Shown piece by piece: positions 1 through 8,297 of a stretch of 33,819 bases of DNA (positions are counted from its first letter, which is position 1; each line of letters begins with the position of its first letter). The stretch is from positions 1 to 33,819 of the forward strand of contig NZ_JAHQZT010000025.1 of NCBI RefSeq assembly GCF_019061305.1, read 5' to 3'. The notes below the pieces were generated by a model. It searched no databases and was not told where the DNA came from. It saw nothing but the letters and a program-made list of their open reading frames with translations. A program made the translations under genes and the position numbers. Source of the stretch: Marinobacterium weihaiense. Lineage in GTDB: Bacteria; Pseudomonadota; Gammaproteobacteria; Pseudomonadales; Balneatricaceae.

Positions 1-99
1 GACTCCAAACCACCCATCATGGCGATGAAGGAGTGGCATAAAACCCATCCGGAACTTTTTAAAAAGCGACCTTATAATCATGCGGGACTTGACAACTAA
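1..99 (+). mobile_element. 3' end of an IS transposase (IS3/IS481-type integrase core), partial
   Basis: Frame 1 is open from the window edge to a TAA at 97-99 and gives 32 residues. The tail reads MKEWHKTHPELFKKRPYN followed by HAGLDN. A tryptophan, then PELF, then a basic stretch, YN and GLD close to the stop is the usual C-terminus of DDE integrase-core transposases of the IS3/IS481 groups. The rest of the element lies left of the window, so family, intactness and the right inverted repeat cannot be determined. Its last 41 bases overlap, in antisense, the 3' end of the HEPN gene. Confidence 0.65.
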
Positions 100-595
100 G
101 GACTGCGCTTTCTTTAATTAAATCCAATTTTCTCTTTATAATTAAGTGATAGTCATCTGAGAAAGGTATAGAAGGGTCCAGTGGTTGACAATACCGCCTG
201 ATATTCCATATGGCATTGTCAAGTTGGTTCAATACAGGACCATAAATATGATGAGATGATTCTAGGTAACGACTTGTTCCAAAATCGTCGATAAACTCTA
301 TAAATTTGACTGTATATTGATCGACTTCAAAGCTAAAAGGTAATTTTTCAGTCCTTTTGTACGAAAGCCTTAAGTCATGCCCAAGATCTTTCGCCGGAAT
401 TCTATTGTACAATAAAATACCTTTTAAATATTTTTCAAGAGCTTGCTGTGATTGCCATAAAAACTGATGATATAAACTGTTTCTGAAGAGAAGGCGAGCG
501 GCAATATAATCTTTATCAGCTACATCCCGAAAGCAGCGATCAGCAAAATTATTTAATTTTCGCTGTTTTTTTATATTCATTTCGGACAATGGCAC
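59..595 (-). CDS. HEPN-domain protein
   Basis: A 178-residue protein. Its N-terminal half fits the HEPN fold: an alpha-helical segment DKDYIAARLLF, then the hallmark QQALEKYLKGILL, then GHDLRLSY. HEPN proteins are often RNases or the partner of a MNT nucleotidyltransferase in toxin-antitoxin pairs, but no MNT gene is visible here. The reading frame begins with GTG at 595; an ATG at 580 is an alternative and forms an ATGA junction with the frame of the upstream frameshifted gene. Neither start has a convincing ribosome site. The region is clearly AT-rich compared with the rest of the window, suggesting transfer. The last 13 codons lie inside the antisense of a transposase end, so the C-terminus may have been created by an IS insertion. 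Family fairly sure, activity unknown. Confidence 0.7.
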   Translation of the reverse strand: MPLSEMNIKKQRKLNNFADRCFRDVADKDYIAARLLFRNSLYHQFLWQSQQALEKYLKGILLYNRIPAKDLGHDLRLSYKRTEKLPFSFEVDQYTVKFIEFIDDFGTSRYLESSHHIYGPVLNQLDNAIWNIRRYCQPLDPSIPFSDDYHLIIKRKLDLIKESAVLSCQVPHDYKVAF

Positions 596-1070
596 TTAGT
601 CATTACTTTTGCTTTTTCACTGCCAGTGGAACGCAGGTTATCCATCCAGAATTGGCACTTTGGGTCTGAGAGCTTTTTCATGTACTCGGCACGGTCCCGA
701 CCGGCTTCAAACTGTGCTTCCCGCGCAATGCGTTCCTCTTCCAACCTGAGGCGTCGCTCTTCTAAACGTTGCTGCGGGCACGGTTCTCGGCTTCAAGGCG
801 CTGACGGGCCTCTAGGGAGGCTTGGCGGGATTGTTCGCTGATGCGTTGCATGCTCTGCTGAAATCCTTGCGAAGCCGCTTCTATGGCTTTGGTAAGGCGG
901 TATTCCTGGTACTTGTGATAGCCAAACCAGCAAAGGAACAAAACGACACCGCCCAGCACAATGCCAAGGGCAATCTGAGTCCACAGAGGAAGATTCGAAG
1001 TGGCAGCGGAAGGGGAGGATCTGAACGTGATAGGTTCGGGGTTGATACGTTCACTGGGATCAAGACGCAT
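577..1070 (-). pseudogene. Frameshifted single-membrane-span protein with charged coiled coil
   Basis: The best start is ATG 1070-1068, preceded by GGAGG with a 4-base gap; an in-frame ATG at 1103 has no such site. The frame encodes a proline-rich cytoplasmic head, one transmembrane helix (LWTQIALGIVLGGVVLFLCW) and a long charged helix, then stops at 762. The other frame continues the same charged helix (QQRLEERRLRLEEERIAREA) and ends KCQFWMDNLRSTGSEKAK, with a stop at 577-579. One missing base near 774 (one C of CC on the coding strand) would join the two frames into about 164 residues. It is either a recent mutation or a sequencing error. I do not recognise the family. The restored stop overlaps an internal ATG of the HEPN gene as ATGA. 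Confidence 0.6.
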
Positions 1071-1103
1071 AGTACCTCCGTGTTCTGCCCGATCTGTATC
1101 CAT

Positions 1104-1122
1104 GTGGACACATCGTGGACAC
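1104..1122. repeat. Short direct repeat GTGGACAC-atc-GTGGACAC
   Basis: Two identical 8-base copies (1104-1111 and 1115-1122) are separated by 3 bases, giving an 11-base period close to one helical turn. They lie between the tRNA and the ribosome site of the frameshifted gene. This could be a small operator, but nothing else supports that. Confidence 0.3.
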
Positions 1123-1169
1123 TTTCGGTACTACTCACAATCCGGAAGTGCGTAACATCTTGATGTAGT

Positions 1170-1246
1170 TGGTGGGCCCACCAGGACTTGAACCTGGGAC
1201 CAACGGATTATGAGTCCGCTGCTCTGACCAACTGAGCTATAGGCCC
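1170..1246 (-). tRNA. tRNA-Ile2 (anticodon CAU, lysidine type)
   Basis: A complete 77-base cloverleaf with encoded CCA at 1172-1170. The acceptor stem GGGCCTA pairs with TGGGCCC. The D stem is GCTC/GAGC, the anticodon stem GCGGA/TCCGT closes loop CTCATAA (anticodon CAT, read from 1212-1210), and the T stem is CCAGG/CCTGG with loop TTCAAGT. CAU is shared by initiator Met, elongator Met and Ile2. The first acceptor pair is a normal G-C, which excludes initiator. C4-G69 and C5-G68 match the acceptor pairs that TilS uses to pick Ile2 for lysidine modification, while E. coli elongator Met has U-A and A-U there. It follows rpoD directly, as in Pseudomonas. Confidence 0.85.
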
Positions 1247-1287
1247 GAAAAGAAGGCGCCAATGATAGCATGTCCTGTCATTGGCGC
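1247..1287 (-). terminator. Rho-independent terminator of the rpoD operon
   Basis: A perfect 10-bp stem, GCGCCAATGA with TCATTGGCGC (1256-1265 and 1278-1287), encloses a 12-base loop. On the minus strand it is followed by CCTTCTTTT (1247-1256). It sits 20 bases after the rpoD stop. The U-tract ends one base before the tRNA 5' end. Confidence 0.88.
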
Positions 1288-1307
1288 AATACGATGAATC
1301 TGAACGA

Positions 1308-3155
1308 TTATTCGTCGATGAAGGTGCGCAGGTGATCGGATCGGCTCGGGTGACGCAGCTTGCGCAGGGCCTTGGCTTCGATCTGACGAATACGCTCACG
1401 GGTCACGTCGAACTGCTTGCCCACTTCCTCAAGGGTGTGGTCGGTGTTCATGTCGATACCGAAACGCATACGCAGGACCTTGGCTTCACGTGCGGTCAGA
1501 CCGGAGAGGATCTCCTTGGTGGCTTCACGCAGGCCTTCGCCGGTAGCAGTATCCACCGGTGAGGACAGGGTAGTGTCCTCGATGAAATCGCCCAGACTGG
1601 AGTCTTCGTCATCACCGATCGGTGTTTCCATGGAGATCGGTTCCTTGGCGATCTTCAGCACCTTGCGGATCTTGTCTTCCGGCATCTCCATGCGTTCGGC
1701 CAGCTCTTCCGGGGTCGCTTCGCGGCCCATCTCCTGCAGCATCTGGCGGGAGATACGGTTGAGCTTATTGATCGTTTCGATCATGTGTACCGGAATACGG
1801 ATGGTGCGCGCCTGGTCAGCGATGGAGCGGGTGATCGCCTGACGGATCCACCAGGTGGCGTAGGTGGAAAACTTGTAGCCACGGCGGTATTCAAACTTGT
1901 CCACCGCTTTCATCAGGCCGATATTGCCTTCCTGGATCAGGTCAAGGAACTGCAGGCCGCGGTTGGTGTATTTCTTGGCGATAGAAATAACCAGTCGCAG
2001 GTTGGCCTCGACCATCTCCTTTTTGGCACGGCGGGCACGGGCTTCGCCGATGGACAGGTTGCGGTTGACTTCCTTGATGTCGGCCAGGCTCAGCATGGCG
2101 TTTTCTTCGATCTGTTTCAGGCGACGCTGGGCGCGCTGCAGATCGGGCATGCTGCGGCCGATAGACGCGGCATACGGCTTGCCGCTGTTGGCAAGGGAGT
2201 CGAGCCATTCCTGGCTGGTTTCGTTACCCGGGAAGCTCTTGATGAACTGAGCACGCGGCATTTTGGCGCGCTGGGTGCAGATGCGCATGATGGTACGCTC
2301 CTGCTTGCGGATGCTGTCAATGCAGTCGCGTACGCGCTCGACCAGTACGTCATAGAAGCGCGGCGACAGTTTGATTGGTGCAAAGGCATTGGCCAGTGCC
2401 ATGGCGGCAAATTCGATCTCGTCGACTGAGGCGTAACGGTCACGGGCGTCGTTCAGCTTGTCCAGGCACTCCTGGATCAGGCCGAAGCGCTGACGAGCTT
2501 CTTCCGGGTCGGGGCCGCGCTCTTTCTCATCGCTGTCGCTGTTGTCGCTGCTGTTCTCGTCGTCATCTTCGTCCTCGTCGTCCTGGTCGTCTTCTTCGTC
2601 CAGTTCGACCGGGGCTTCCGTTTCGGTCTCGGGCACTTCGGCGTCGGGGTCGATGTAGCCACTGAAGATGTCGCTCAGGCGACCTTCTTCCTGCAAAACC
2701 TGATTGTAGGCCTCAAGCACGATTTCTACACTGCCGGGGAAACGAGACAGCGCCATCATCACTTCGCGGATGCCTTCCTCGATGCGCTTGGCGATGTCTA
2801 TTTCGCCTTCGCGTGTCAGCAGCTCCACGGTGCCCATTTCGCGCATATACATGCGCACTGGGTCGGTGGTGCGGCCGGCATCCGATTCCACGGCGGCCAG
2901 GGCGGCCACGGCTTCATCATCGGCTTCGTCGGCGGAGTCGCCGCCGGTCAGCAGAAGGTCTTCGGCATCCGGTGCTTCTTCGGCAACACGAATACCCATG
3001 TCATTGATCATGCGAATGATATCTTCGACCTGATCCGGGTCGGCGATATCCTCCGGCAGGTGATCGTTAACCTCGGCATAGGTAAGATAGCCCTGTTCTT
3101 TACCCCGGGCGATCAATTCCTTGAGACGAGACTGCTGTTGGGATGTGTCTGACAT
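1308..3155 (-). CDS. rpoD: RNA polymerase primary sigma factor sigma-70 (RpoD)
   Basis: The housekeeping sigma factor binds core RNA polymerase and recognises -10/-35 promoters. It has 615 residues, against 613 in E. coli. Region 1.1 is at the N-terminus ([20 protein letters not shown]). A very acidic stretch in the non-conserved region lies around residues 170-215 ([14 protein letters not shown]). Region 2 near 380-455 is essentially identical to E. coli ([18 protein letters not shown]). Region 3 follows, and region 4.2 ends the protein with the helix-turn-helix [19 protein letters not shown]. The start has AGGGG upstream. It is the last gene of the rpsU-yqeY-dnaG-rpoD operon and may also have its own promoter in the 175-base gap after dnaG. 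Confidence 0.98.
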   Translation of the reverse strand: MSDTSQQQSRLKELIARGKEQGYLTYAEVNDHLPEDIADPDQVEDIIRMINDMGIRVAEEAPDAEDLLLTGGDSADEADDEAVAALAAVESDAGRTTDPVRMYMREMGTVELLTREGEIDIAKRIEEGIREVMMALSRFPGSVEIVLEAYNQVLQEEGRLSDIFSGYIDPDAEVPETETEAPVELDEEDDQDDEDEDDDENSSDNSDSDEKERGPDPEEARQRFGLIQECLDKLNDARDRYASVDEIEFAAMALANAFAPIKLSPRFYDVLVERVRDCIDSIRKQERTIMRICTQRAKMPRAQFIKSFPGNETSQEWLDSLANSGKPYAASIGRSMPDLQRAQRRLKQIEENAMLSLADIKEVNRNLSIGEARARRAKKEMVEANLRLVISIAKKYTNRGLQFLDLIQEGNIGLMKAVDKFEYRRGYKFSTYATWWIRQAITRSIADQARTIRIPVHMIETINKLNRISRQMLQEMGREATPEELAERMEMPEDKIRKVLKIAKEPISMETPIGDDEDSSLGDFIEDTTLSSPVDTATGEGLREATKEILSGLTAREAKVLRMRFGIDMNTDHTLEEVGKQFDVTRERIRQIEAKALRKLRHPSRSDHLRTFIDE

Positions 3156-3212
3156 AGAGCCCCTGCAACGAATGAATGCTGATGTGACTGATGGCGGAAA
3201 AACGAGCGCCGT

Positions 3213-3241
3213 ATTATACCGAACCAGGCCGATTGCGGCTA
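3213..3241 (-). promoter_or_regulatory. Candidate internal promoter for rpoD
   Basis: A perfect TATAAT on the minus strand (3218-3213) lies 17 bases from a poor -35 (TAGCCG, 3241-3236), 58 bases before the rpoD start. An internal rpoD promoter is normal for this operon in other gammaproteobacteria. The weak -35 keeps this tentative. Confidence 0.4.
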
Positions 3242-3299
3242 CAGCAGGGCCGTAAAGTACCGGTAGTTTGCGCTATTTCGCTAGAGAATAGACCAGAAA

Positions 3300-3315
3300 T
3301 CAGGGCTTTGCCTGA
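3300..3315 (-). terminator. Weak hairpin between dnaG and rpoD
   Basis: A 5-bp stem TCAGG/CCTGA with a 6-base loop lies 16-31 bases after the dnaG stop and is followed on the minus strand by ATTTC. It is too weak for a full terminator. It might attenuate read-through or mark processing, or be chance. Confidence 0.2.
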
Positions 3316-3330
3316 AAACTGATGAATATC

Positions 3331-5220
3331 TTAACGATGCTGTTCAAGCAGTAGCCGCTGCAGATCCCGCTTCTCCTCATCGGTTAATGGGGTCTGTCTG
3401 GATTTTTTCAATAGCTGGTCCAGTTGTGCTTCCTGTCGGCGGGCCAGCAGGCGCGTGAGAGTGTCATCCAGCAGTGAGGCGGCATCGACATCGCCCATGA
3501 TCGGGTCCAGGTGGGCAATTTCGTTCAGTAGCATCAGGTCGGCACGGTGTTCCTCTGCGTCCTGCCAATCGACCAGCAGGGTGCCCAGTGAGGTGTTCGG
3601 ATCGTTCTGCAGATAGTCCAGCAGGTTGATCAACACGTCGATGTTGGGTTCCAGCAGGGTGCGGAAGCTGTCAGCCTTGGGGGCGCTGCGGGCCAGGTCC
3701 GGCTGGTGCAGGATGATGGAAACGGCCTGGTTGACCAGGTTGCGCGAGCCGCTGCCTCGGCCGGCACGGGCGGTGCCTGGTGCGGGTGTCGGCGGGTAGG
3801 GTGCGTAGTCCTGCGGGCCGGATGCGTAGTCGTCATCGCCCTGGTCCTGGCTCGCAGCGGCCTGTGGCTGGACCGGAGGGCGCTTGGTCGGGGTCGGCTC
3901 GTGCGTGGCCCGGTGCAGGTCGATGACGCTGCCCAGCTGCTCCAGGCTGAGGCCGGTGATCTCGCAGATGCGATCCAGCATCATCTGCTTGAGCAGGCTG
4001 GGCTGCATGGAGTTGATCATGGGCAGGGCGGCGTTGCTGAAGCGGGCGCGACCATCCATGCTGCTCAGGTCAGCATCTTCACTGAGCGACTTGAAGAAGA
4101 ACTCGCTCAGTGGCATGGCCTGGGTGACGCGTTCGGTAAAGGCGTCTTCGCCTTCCTGGCGTACCAGGGTGTCCGGGTCTTCGCCGTCCGGCAGGAACAG
4201 GAAACGTGCTTCCTGGCCGTCCTTGATCACCGGCAGGGTGGTGCGCAAGGCTCGCAGGGCGGCCGTGCGCCCGGCCTGGTCGCCATCGAAGCAGAAAATC
4301 ACTTCCGGCACCAGCTTGAACAGGCGCTCCAGGTGCTGCTCGGTGGTGGCGGTGCCCAGGGTGGCCACCGACCAGTGAATGCCGTGTTGCGCCAGGCTCA
4401 CCACGTCCATGTAACCTTCTACAATCAGCAGGCGGTCGAGGTGGTTGCTGTGCTTGCGGGCTTCGTACAGGCCGTAGAGTTCGCGTCCCTTGTGGAAGGT
4501 GGGCGTCTCCGGCGAGTTCAGGTACTTAGGCTTGTCATCGCCCAGGACGCGACCACCGAAGCCCAGTACGCGGCCGCGCACATCGCGAATCGGAAACATG
4601 ATGCGATCGCGGAAGCGGTCGTAATGGCTCTGCTTGTCTTCGTTGTGGATTACCATGCCGGACTGTTCCAGCAGGGCGGTGGCACTTTCGACGCCATCGA
4701 AGTGGCGCATCAGGTTATCCCAGCCGGGCGGAGCATAGCCGATGCCGAAGGCGGCGGCGATCTGGCCGCTCAGGCCACGCTGCTTGAGATAGTTGACGGC
4801 GCGTTCGCGCTCGGGGGACTGGCGCAGTTGCTGCTGGAAATAGGCGTTGGCCTGCTCCAAAGCTTCAAACTGGCGCTTGAGTTGCTGTTCGCGCTGGTGG
4901 TCGACCTGACGTCGTCCCTCTTCACGCGGCACTTCCATGCCGGCGAGCTTGGCCAGCTCTTCAACGGCTTCGGGGAAGTTAAGGCGGTCATATTCCATCA
5001 GGAAGCCGAGCGCGTTGCCACCGGCACCGCAACCGAAGCAATAGTAAAACTGCTTGTCGGGGCTAACCGAGAATGAGGGGCTTTTTTCCTTGTGGAACGG
5101 GCATAGGCCGGAGTAGTTCTTGCCGGCGCGTTTGAGCTTGACGCGACCATCCACAACATCAACGATGTTGATGCGGGCCAGAAGGTCGTCAATGAAATGC
5201 TGGGGTATTCGACCTGCCAT
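3331..5220 (-). CDS. dnaG: DNA primase DnaG
   Basis: Makes RNA primers for the lagging strand and is recruited by DnaB helicase. It has 629 residues. The N-terminal zinc-binding CHC2 domain has C40, H43, C61 and C64 (CPFH and CFGC). The TOPRIM catalytic core has E268 in VEGYMD and D312/D314 in FDGDQAG. A proline/alanine/glutamine-rich linker (roughly 440-490) leads to the C-terminal helical DnaB-binding domain. The linker is of low complexity, but the frame is intact. GGAG with a 5-base gap precedes ATG. It lies 35 bases after yqeY in the macromolecular synthesis operon, which couples translation, replication priming and transcription. Confidence 0.98.
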   Translation of the reverse strand: MAGRIPQHFIDDLLARINIVDVVDGRVKLKRAGKNYSGLCPFHKEKSPSFSVSPDKQFYYCFGCGAGGNALGFLMEYDRLNFPEAVEELAKLAGMEVPREEGRRQVDHQREQQLKRQFEALEQANAYFQQQLRQSPERERAVNYLKQRGLSGQIAAAFGIGYAPPGWDNLMRHFDGVESATALLEQSGMVIHNEDKQSHYDRFRDRIMFPIRDVRGRVLGFGGRVLGDDKPKYLNSPETPTFHKGRELYGLYEARKHSNHLDRLLIVEGYMDVVSLAQHGIHWSVATLGTATTEQHLERLFKLVPEVIFCFDGDQAGRTAALRALRTTLPVIKDGQEARFLFLPDGEDPDTLVRQEGEDAFTERVTQAMPLSEFFFKSLSEDADLSSMDGRARFSNAALPMINSMQPSLLKQMMLDRICEITGLSLEQLGSVIDLHRATHEPTPTKRPPVQPQAAASQDQGDDDYASGPQDYAPYPPTPAPGTARAGRGSGSRNLVNQAVSIILHQPDLARSAPKADSFRTLLEPNIDVLINLLDYLQNDPNTSLGTLLVDWQDAEEHRADLMLLNEIAHLDPIMGDVDAASLLDDTLTRLLARRQEAQLDQLLKKSRQTPLTDEEKRDLQRLLLEQHR

Positions 5221-5255
5221 GTTCGCTCCGCGGACAGGTCAGCGTATGCGGACCC

Positions 5256-5699
5256 TTAAAGTTTTTGCTTCACCAGACCGGAGATCTTGCCGATGTCGGC
5301 ACGACCTTGCACCTGGGGTTTGACGATTGCCATCACTTTGCCCATGTCCTGCATGGAGCTGGCGCCGGATTCGGCGATGGCGTCATCAACAATCTGAGTG
5401 ATCTCAGCGTCGCTGAGTGGCTGCGGCAGGAAAGTTTTAATCACCTCCAGCTCCTGCTGCTCCTTATCTGCCAGTTCGGGTCGCTCAGCCGCCTCGTACT
5501 GGGTAATGGAGTCGCGTCTCTGTTTGACCATTTTGTCCAGCACCGTGAGGATGCGATCGTCATCGAGCTCGATGCGTTCGTCCACTTCAATGCGCTTGAT
5601 CTCCGCCTGAATCAGGCGAATGGTGCCCAAACGGACTTTGTCCTTGGCGCGCATGGCATCTTTCATCTGTTCTGTGAGGGTGGCTTTCAGATCAGACAT
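5256..5699 (-). CDS. yqeY: GatB/YqeY domain protein
   Basis: A 147-residue stand-alone YqeY protein, all helical, of the family resembling the C-terminal tRNA-binding tail of GatB. Recognisable parts are MKDAMRAKDKVRLGTIRLI at the N-terminus, the central KQRRDSITQYEAAERPELA, and the C-terminal GKVMAIVKPQVQGRADIGK. The family is thought to act on tRNA or in amidotransferase-like processes, but the role of free-standing members is unsettled. GAGGAG lies just before the ATG. It sits between rpsU and dnaG, its usual place in Pseudomonas-like genomes. Confidence 0.95.
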   Translation of the reverse strand: MSDLKATLTEQMKDAMRAKDKVRLGTIRLIQAEIKRIEVDERIELDDDRILTVLDKMVKQRRDSITQYEAAERPELADKEQQELEVIKTFLPQPLSDAEITQIVDDAIAESGASSMQDMGKVMAIVKPQVQGRADIGKISGLVKQKL

Positions 5700-5745
5700 G
5701 GGATGCTCCTCGAAACGGGCTGTGGTCAGTTACAGAGTAGTCGAA

Positions 5746-5961
5746 TCAGTACAGGCGTACGCGGCGAGACTGTTCACGCTGCAGCTTCTTGGCGTGACGC
5801 TTGACGGCAGCAGCAGCCTTGCGCTTGCGAACAGCTGTCGGCTTTTCGTAGCACTCGCGACGACGCACTTCAGCCAGGATGCCGGCTTTTTCGCAAGAAC
5901 GCTTGAAACGACGCAGCGCTACGTCGAACGGCTCGTTATCTTTAACTTTAACCTGAGGCAT
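5746..5961 (-). CDS. rpsU: 30S ribosomal protein S21
   Basis: A 71-residue, highly basic protein starting [20 protein letters not shown] and ending in an arginine/lysine-rich helix. S21 sits on the small-subunit platform near the anti-Shine-Dalgarno end of 16S rRNA. An upstream in-frame ATG at 6039 would add 26 residues that do not belong to S21. The chosen ATG at 5961 has GGGAG at the right distance and gives the family's standard length. It is the first gene of the operon, so the promoters should lie in the 224-base gap to the divergent tsaD. Confidence 0.97.
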   Translation of the reverse strand: MPQVKVKDNEPFDVALRRFKRSCEKAGILAEVRRRECYEKPTAVRKRKAAAAVKRHAKKLQREQSRRVRLY

Positions 5962-6185
5962 TGAAAATCTCCCAGTTGGATTGATGTTGGTTGCCTTTCT
6001 TGAGTATGGACCCGAAACAAAGATCAAGCCCGGATACAAAAAGAAGGTCGCATATTTTAGTCAGGGCGCCACGGCCTGTAAAGACAGAACCTCGTGAATT
6101 TTGCTGTCATCTGAAGGATAATGGCATCAGGTTGAACCGCGCGCGTGGCGCGCGTGTTAAGAAGCGATTGTACCGAGGGGCCGAT
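5962..6185. promoter_or_regulatory. Divergent regulatory gap between rpsU and tsaD
   Basis: It should hold the promoter of the rpsU operon (minus) and of tsaD (plus), but I see no convincing -35/-10 pair on either strand. A perfect hairpin CGCGCGC-gtg-GCGCGCG lies at 6138-6154, in the tsaD leader, 21 bases before its AGGGG ribosome site. With no U-tract it is not a terminator; it could affect leader folding. Confidence 0.4.
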
Positions 6186-7214
6186 ATGCGAGTGCTGGGC
6201 ATAGAAACATCCTGTGACGAAACCGGTGTGGCGCTGTATGACAGCGAGCGGGGCCTGCTCTCCGATGCGCTTTACAGCCAGGTGAAGATGCATGCCGAGT
6301 ACGGTGGTGTGGTGCCGGAGTTGGCATCCCGTGATCATGTGCGCAAGCTGCTGCCGCTGATCCGCGAAGTGATGGCCAAGGCCGAGCTGCAGCTGAGTGA
6401 CCTGGATGCCGTTGCCTATACCGCGGGCCCCGGCCTGATCGGGGCGCTGATGGTCGGTGCGTCGACCGGACGGGCACTGGCACTGGGCCTTGGTGTACCG
6501 GCGATCGGCGTGCATCACATGGAGGGTCATCTGTTGGCGCCCATGCTGGAAGAGAACCCGCCGTCCTTTCCCTTTGTGGCATTGCTGGTGTCCGGCGGCC
6601 ATACCCAGCTGGTGAGCGTGACCGGTATCGGTGAATATGCGCTGTTGGGTGAGTCGCTGGATGATGCCGCGGGTGAGGCCTTTGACAAAGCCGCCAAAAT
6701 GCTGGGGCTGGACTACCCGGGCGGCCCGCTGATCGCCAAGCTGGCGCAGCAGGGCAACCGCGAACGTTACCGCTTTCCACGGCCGATGACTGACCGTCCG
6801 GGGTTGGACTTCAGCTTCTCCGGTCTGAAAACGTTTACCCTGAATACTGCTAATAATGCCCGAGATGCCGAGGGCAATATCGATCCGCAGACCATGGCCG
6901 ATATCGCCTGTGCCTTCGAGGATGCGGTGGTTGAGACCCTGGCGATCAAGTGTCGCCGTGCCCTGCAGCAGACCGGTATGAAGCAGCTGGTGATCGCCGG
7001 TGGTGTCAGTGCCAACCAGCGCCTGCGTGAGCGTCTGGCCGAGGTGGTCAAGAAGGAGCGTGCCGGGCTGTTTTATGCGCGTCCCGAATTCTGTACCGAC
7101 AACGGTGCCATGATCGCCTACGCCGGTTGTCAGCGTCTGCTGGCCGGGCAGAGTGCGGATCTGACCATTCTGGCGCGGCCGCGCTGGCCGCTGGATACGC
7201 TGGACGGGCTCTGA
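6186..7214 (+). CDS. tsaD: tRNA threonylcarbamoyladenosine transferase TsaD
   Basis: Transfers the threonylcarbamoyl group from TC-AMP to A37 of ANN-decoding tRNAs, working with TsaB and TsaE. It has 342 residues, close to the E. coli length. It starts [19 protein letters not shown]. The metal-binding H111 and H115 are in [10 protein letters not shown], and the ASKHA nucleotide-site motifs VSGGHTQL and [10 protein letters not shown] are present. The third metal ligand is the aspartate of FCTDNGAM. Upstream in-frame ATGs from 5991 are not used by the family; ATG at 6186 follows AGGGG and gives the conserved N-terminus. It faces plsY with 7 bases between the stops. Confidence 0.97.
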   Translation: MRVLGIETSCDETGVALYDSERGLLSDALYSQVKMHAEYGGVVPELASRDHVRKLLPLIREVMAKAELQLSDLDAVAYTAGPGLIGALMVGASTGRALALGLGVPAIGVHHMEGHLLAPMLEENPPSFPFVALLVSGGHTQLVSVTGIGEYALLGESLDDAAGEAFDKAAKMLGLDYPGGPLIAKLAQQGNRERYRFPRPMTDRPGLDFSFSGLKTFTLNTANNARDAEGNIDPQTMADIACAFEDAVVETLAIKCRRALQQTGMKQLVIAGGVSANQRLRERLAEVVKKERAGLFYARPEFCTDNGAMIAYAGCQRLLAGQSADLTILARPRWPLDTLDGL

Positions 7215-7221
7215 AACGTTA

Positions 7222-7794
7222 TCAGAAGCGGTGTTCGCGTCCGGCGATCAGTTTGCGAATATTGCTGCCGTGTCGAAGGATCAGCAGTAGTGAGGTGATC
7301 GAAAAGGGCAAGAGCAGCGCCGGTGCCAGCAGATAGCAGAACAGCGGCGTGACGGCGGCAGTGGCGATGGAAGCCAGCGACGAGATGCGGCCGAACAGAA
7401 ACATGATGCCCCAGAACAGCAGTTGACACAGGGCCAGCGGCCAGGCCAGCAGCAGTGAACAGCCCAGCGTCGTGGCGACGCCCTTGCCGCCATGGCGCGG
7501 GCTGCACCAGGGCAGCAAGTGGCCGCATACGGCCGCCAGCATGACCCAGCCCTGCATCAGCAGCGTAGCACCCAGGTTGATGGCCAGCAGGATGGCGGCA
7601 GCGCCCTTGCTCAAATCTGCCAGCAGGGTCAATCCGGCCGCCCGGTGCCCACCCAAGCGGAGCACGTTGGTGGCACCGGGATTGCGCGAACCGCTATGGC
7701 GGGGGTCGTTCAGGCCCAGTGCGCGGCAGGTCAGCACGGCACTGGGGATCGATCCCAGCAGGTAGGCACTCAGCAGCAACAGGTAATCGGGCAT
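7222..7794 (-). CDS. plsY: Glycerol-3-phosphate acyltransferase PlsY
   Basis: An integral inner-membrane enzyme that transfers the acyl group from acyl-phosphate (made by PlsX) to glycerol 3-phosphate, the first step of phospholipid synthesis. It has 190 residues and several hydrophobic helices. The family motif SGSRNPGATNVLRLGG follows the first helix, and GHLLPWCSPRHGGKGVATTLG is the second conserved cytoplasmic loop. The start ATG at 7794 gives the usual N-terminus (MPDYLLLLSAYLLGSIPSA). It stands alone between convergent tsaD and divergent folB, as in Pseudomonas. Confidence 0.96.
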   Translation of the reverse strand: MPDYLLLLSAYLLGSIPSAVLTCRALGLNDPRHSGSRNPGATNVLRLGGHRAAGLTLLADLSKGAAAILLAINLGATLLMQGWVMLAAVCGHLLPWCSPRHGGKGVATTLGCSLLLAWPLALCQLLFWGIMFLFGRISSLASIATAAVTPLFCYLLAPALLLPFSITSLLLILRHGSNIRKLIAGREHRF

Positions 7795-7940
7795 GAATAC
7801 GTCCGCAACAAGGCCAGCCGCGACGTTACGCTGTCAGAGGATGGCGTGATAAATTGACCGGCTCTGCAACTAGCATATACAAGCGCGCACGGGGTCACAA
7901 TCAACCCGGACGCATCAGGCACAGTACAACAGGAGGCAGG

Positions 7941-8297
7941 ATGGATATCGTCTATATACGAGAGCTGGAAGTCGAAACCGTCATCGGCATTTATGACTGG
8001 GAGCGCGAGGTGCGCCAGACGGTGAGCCTGGACCTGGAAATGGGGACCGATATCCGCGCGGCGGCCGCCACGGAAGATATCGACAACACACTGAATTACA
8101 AGACAGTGGCCAAGCGTCTGATCGCATTCATCAGTGAAAGCGAGTTTCTGCTGGTGGAGACAATGGCGGAGGAGATTGCCCAGATCGTGCAGACCGAATT
8201 CCCGGTGCCCTGGCTGCGCCTGCGCCTGAGCAAGCCCGGTGCGGTGCGGGGCGCGCGTGATGTGGGCGTGATTATCGAGCGCGGGACCCGTGACTGA
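7941..8297 (+). CDS. folB: Dihydroneopterin aldolase FolB
   Basis: Splits 7,8-dihydroneopterin into 6-hydroxymethyl-dihydropterin and glycolaldehyde in folate synthesis. It has 118 residues, the family's usual size. Visible motifs are the N-terminal DIVYIRELEVETVIGIYDWE, then LNYKTVAKRL, then SEFLLVETMAEEIAQ with its conserved glutamate, and LSKPGAVRGARDVGVIIER with the catalytic lysine region. The frame opens earlier (7854), but ATG 7941 has a perfect AGGAGG at 7931-7936. Its stop overlaps the folK start (TGATG), so the two consecutive folate enzymes are translationally coupled. Confidence 0.96.
   Translation: MDIVYIRELEVETVIGIYDWEREVRQTVSLDLEMGTDIRAAAATEDIDNTLNYKTVAKRLIAFISESEFLLVETMAEEIAQIVQTEFPVPWLRLRLSKPGAVRGARDVGVIIERGTRD

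Noticed and set aside
1170-1246. Reading the CAU tRNA as elongator or initiator methionine tRNA
   Set aside because: The acceptor pairs C4-G69 and C5-G68 fit Ile2 and not elongator Met, and the G1-C72 pair excludes initiator Met.
3706-5076. A 456-codon open frame on the plus strand opposite dnaG
   Set aside because: dnaG is certain on the other strand. The frame is an antisense shadow caused by GC-rich codons and shows no recognisable domain.
5991-6185. An N-terminal extension of TsaD from an upstream ATG
   Set aside because: The family starts at [12 protein letters not shown]. The upstream part is unlike any TsaD, and the later ATG has a ribosome site.
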